7,264 bases of DNA from positions 1-7,264 of the forward strand of contig CAKUKJ010000109.1 of the NCBI GenBank assembly GCA_934662525.1, in the 5' to 3' direction. The position numbers were made by a program, and so were the translations under genes. Shown here one piece after another: positions 6,098-7,264 of the stretch; within the stretch, counting starts at the first letter, position 1; every line of letters starts with the position of its first letter. The DNA comes from an uncultured Coriobacteriales bacterium (GTDB lineage Bacteria; Actinomycetota; Coriobacteriia; Coriobacteriales; UMGS124). The notes under the pieces were generated by a model, which saw only the letters and a list, made by a program, of their open reading frames with translations, did no database searches and was not told the DNA's origin.

Positions 6098-7042
6098 TTA
6101 GTACCTGTCGCGAGGTTCGCGGCGGTCGTCTGAGCTGCGGTCGTACCTGCCTCCCCGGTCGTCGCGTTCGCGGCGGTCGTAGCGGCCGCCGCGGCCATCC
6201 CGGTCGTACCTGTCGCGACCCTGCCCTCTGTCGCGCCCGCCAAAGTCGCGGTCGCGGCTTCCCCGGCGGTCGTCGTACCCGTCGCGGGCGTAGCGGTCGC
6301 CGCGATTGTTGCTGGGCCTGTTCGCATGGCGCTCGCCGCGCGTCTCGCGGCCGCGCTTGTACATCAGGCGCTCGGCATGCACGGTGCGGTCGATGCGCTC
6401 GACCTTGTGGATGCTCAGCTCGCCGGTCTTCTCGTCGATGTTGGCCGCTGCGCGGAAGACGAAGTCGTCGTCGGTGTACTCAAGCATGGCGATGCGCACC
6501 GGCTCGCCTGCGGCGTCGTAGTCCACCACGGCGCTGAACGACCCGGGCGTGCCGGGCATCTGGTCGGTCGTCTCGACGTGCAGGGTCAGGGCGACGTCTG
6601 CCTGCACCTTGTCTTGTGCTGCGGGGAAGGGCTCGACGCGGGTGAAGCCCACGCCCACCTCGGTCGCGCCCACCTGGATGGCACCGACCTGGCCGAACGT
6701 GTAACCCGACAGCTCGCTTGCCTGCACAAGCAACCCGTTGATGAGCTCGATAGCGCCCAGGAGCGCGTTGAGGAGCGGCTTTTGCACCTCGGCCACCTGG
6801 ATGCGGGGCACGTCCTCGTCGTAGCCCTCGTCGGACTCAAGAACGCCTTCGCCGAACGGGAAGACGTAGGTGAGGGTCTCCACGCTGCTCACCTTCATGG
6901 TGCGGACGGGCACGAGCCCGCCCAGGCCGCAGGGGAATGCAGGCTGCTCTTCGCTGGGCTGCACCAGCGGGTCGGCCCAGCGCCTCTCGGTGATCTCGAC
7001 CGTCTCCGTGCCATATGCGGCGTTGCTGCCGTGGAATTCCAT
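6098..7042 (-). CDS. Uncharacterised protein with an arginine-rich RG/DR disordered tail
   Basis: I do not recognise the family. The 314-residue protein has no signal peptide or membrane segment, so it is probably cytoplasmic. Residues 1 to about 225 look folded, with alternating beta-type segments (51-62, 145-156, 168-174, 182-200) and a helical stretch (86-112). Residues 229-314 form a hydrophilic tail with 29 arginines plus many Asp, Gly and Tyr, including RGGRYDR twice. Such tails are usually disordered and bind RNA, as in some bacterial DEAD-box helicases, so an RNA-linked or condensate role is a guess. I chose ATG 7042 because the frame beyond it (to GTG 7177, with an ATG at 7117) reads as non-coding; the ribosome site before 7042 is weak, so the start is uncertain. 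It converges on the regulator gene and has no evident link to the molybdoenzyme cluster. Confidence 0.75.
   Translation of the reverse strand: MEFHGSNAAYGTETVEITERRWADPLVQPSEEQPAFPCGLGGLVPVRTMKVSSVETLTYVFPFGEGVLESDEGYDEDVPRIQVAEVQKPLLNALLGAIELINGLLVQASELSGYTFGQVGAIQVGATEVGVGFTRVEPFPAAQDKVQADVALTLHVETTDQMPGTPGSFSAVVDYDAAGEPVRIAMLEYTDDDFVFRAAANIDEKTGELSIHKVERIDRTVHAERLMYKRGRETRGERHANRPSNNRGDRYARDGYDDRRGSRDRDFGGRDRGQGRDRYDRDGRGGRYDRRERDDRGGRYDRSSDDRREPRDRY
6101..6358 (-). repeat. Coding low-complexity region (Arg/Asp/Gly/Tyr tail) with internal repeats
   Basis: This part of the - strand gene encodes residues 229-314. The heptapeptide RGGRYDR appears at residues 284-290 (6173-6193) and 296-302 (6137-6157), and DRY/DR units recur throughout. 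The two heptapeptide copies use different synonymous codons, which suggests that the amino-acid pattern rather than a recent DNA duplication has been maintained. Confidence 0.75.
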
Positions 7043-7211
7043 GCGCTTTGTCCAATCGTCTGCTGCCCGGTAGTTTGCGGTAGTGTGCCAAAGGCAAACG
7101 AACCCAGGGTAGCGCATTCGTGTAGGCAAAGCGTGCGCAAACAGGCGATGTGAGGCCGTCTCACAAGTGAAACGCACTCGATGAGACCGCTGCCATATGT
7201 CTGCCTTGTCC

Positions 7212-7252
7212 TGGTATTATGCGGAGCGGAATTTTACAGACGCTCCGTCTGT
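7212..7252 (+). promoter_or_regulatory. Possible rightward extended -10 promoter with overlapping dyads at the window edge
   Basis: TGGTATTAT at 7212-7220 fits an extended -10 element; the best -35 (CTGCCA, 7190-7195) is poor and 19 nt away. Immediately downstream ACAGACG-CTC-CGTCTGT (7236-7252) is a perfect 7-bp inverted repeat, overlapped by a second dyad GGAGCG/CGCTCC (7223-7228 with 7241-7246). A dyad just past a promoter is a usual operator position. The gene it would serve lies outside the window. The rest of 7043-7264 contains no gene I can support; it also holds a loose GTCTCA/TGAGAC dyad (7158-7163 with 7182-7187) and should carry the promoter of the - strand gene, which I could not identify. 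Confidence 0.4.
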
Positions 7253-7264
7253 TTGCGGTCAATT

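Noticed and set aside
6326..7153. 275-codon + strand open frame opposite the tail-bearing protein
   Set aside because: Its His/Gly/Leu-rich sequence is typical of an antisense shadow; it is not well placed to use the terminator at 6050-6094, which serves the gene ending at 6098 on the - strand.
7043..7177. N-terminal extension of the - strand gene to GTG 7177 or ATG 7117
   Set aside because: No ribosome site precedes either start and the extension (rich in His, Arg, Cys and Trp) is unlike the acidic, orderly sequence after ATG 7042.

Overview
This window looks like a high-GC actinobacterial chromosome segment, most probably from an anaerobic gut Coriobacteriia member (Eggerthellaceae or a relative). 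That is an inference from three things: an acetylene-hydratase/catechol-dehydroxylase-like molybdoenzyme, a polytopic-membrane LuxR regulator of the type common beside such enzymes in Eggerthella, and GC-rich codon use. No rRNA or other taxonomic marker is present.

Layout. (1) 1-2430, + strand: the 3' part of a molybdopterin oxidoreductase catalytic subunit, whose 5' end lies outside the window. It overlaps the gene for a four-cluster ferredoxin-like electron-transfer subunit. (2) 2431-2719: a structured intergenic region with a 102-nt imperfect palindrome, two short perfect palindromes and a long 24-nt-arm hairpin just before the next gene. (3) 2720-4234, + strand: a TorD-family molybdoenzyme chaperone followed after 3 nt by a small multi-pass membrane protein resembling the MsrQ/YedZ ferric-reductase-like haem domain. 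(4) 4407-6017, + strand: a regulator with about a dozen membrane segments and a C-terminal LuxR DNA-binding domain, preceded by a 6-5-6 inverted repeat that could be its operator. (5) 6050-6094: a perfect 17-bp-stem terminator between convergent genes. (6) 6098-7042, - strand: an unrecognised soluble protein with an 86-residue arginine-rich disordered tail. (7) 7043-7264: intergenic sequence with a possible rightward extended -10 promoter and overlapping dyads at the right edge.

How it may work together (inference): catalytic and Fe-S subunits form a reductase or dehydroxylase. The TorD protein would insert or protect the molybdenum cofactor. The haem membrane protein could pass quinol electrons to the enzyme in place of the absent NrfD/DmsC-type anchor, and the membrane LuxR protein could sense the substrate and switch the cluster on. 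The substrate cannot be read from the sequence. The final gene is probably unrelated to this module.
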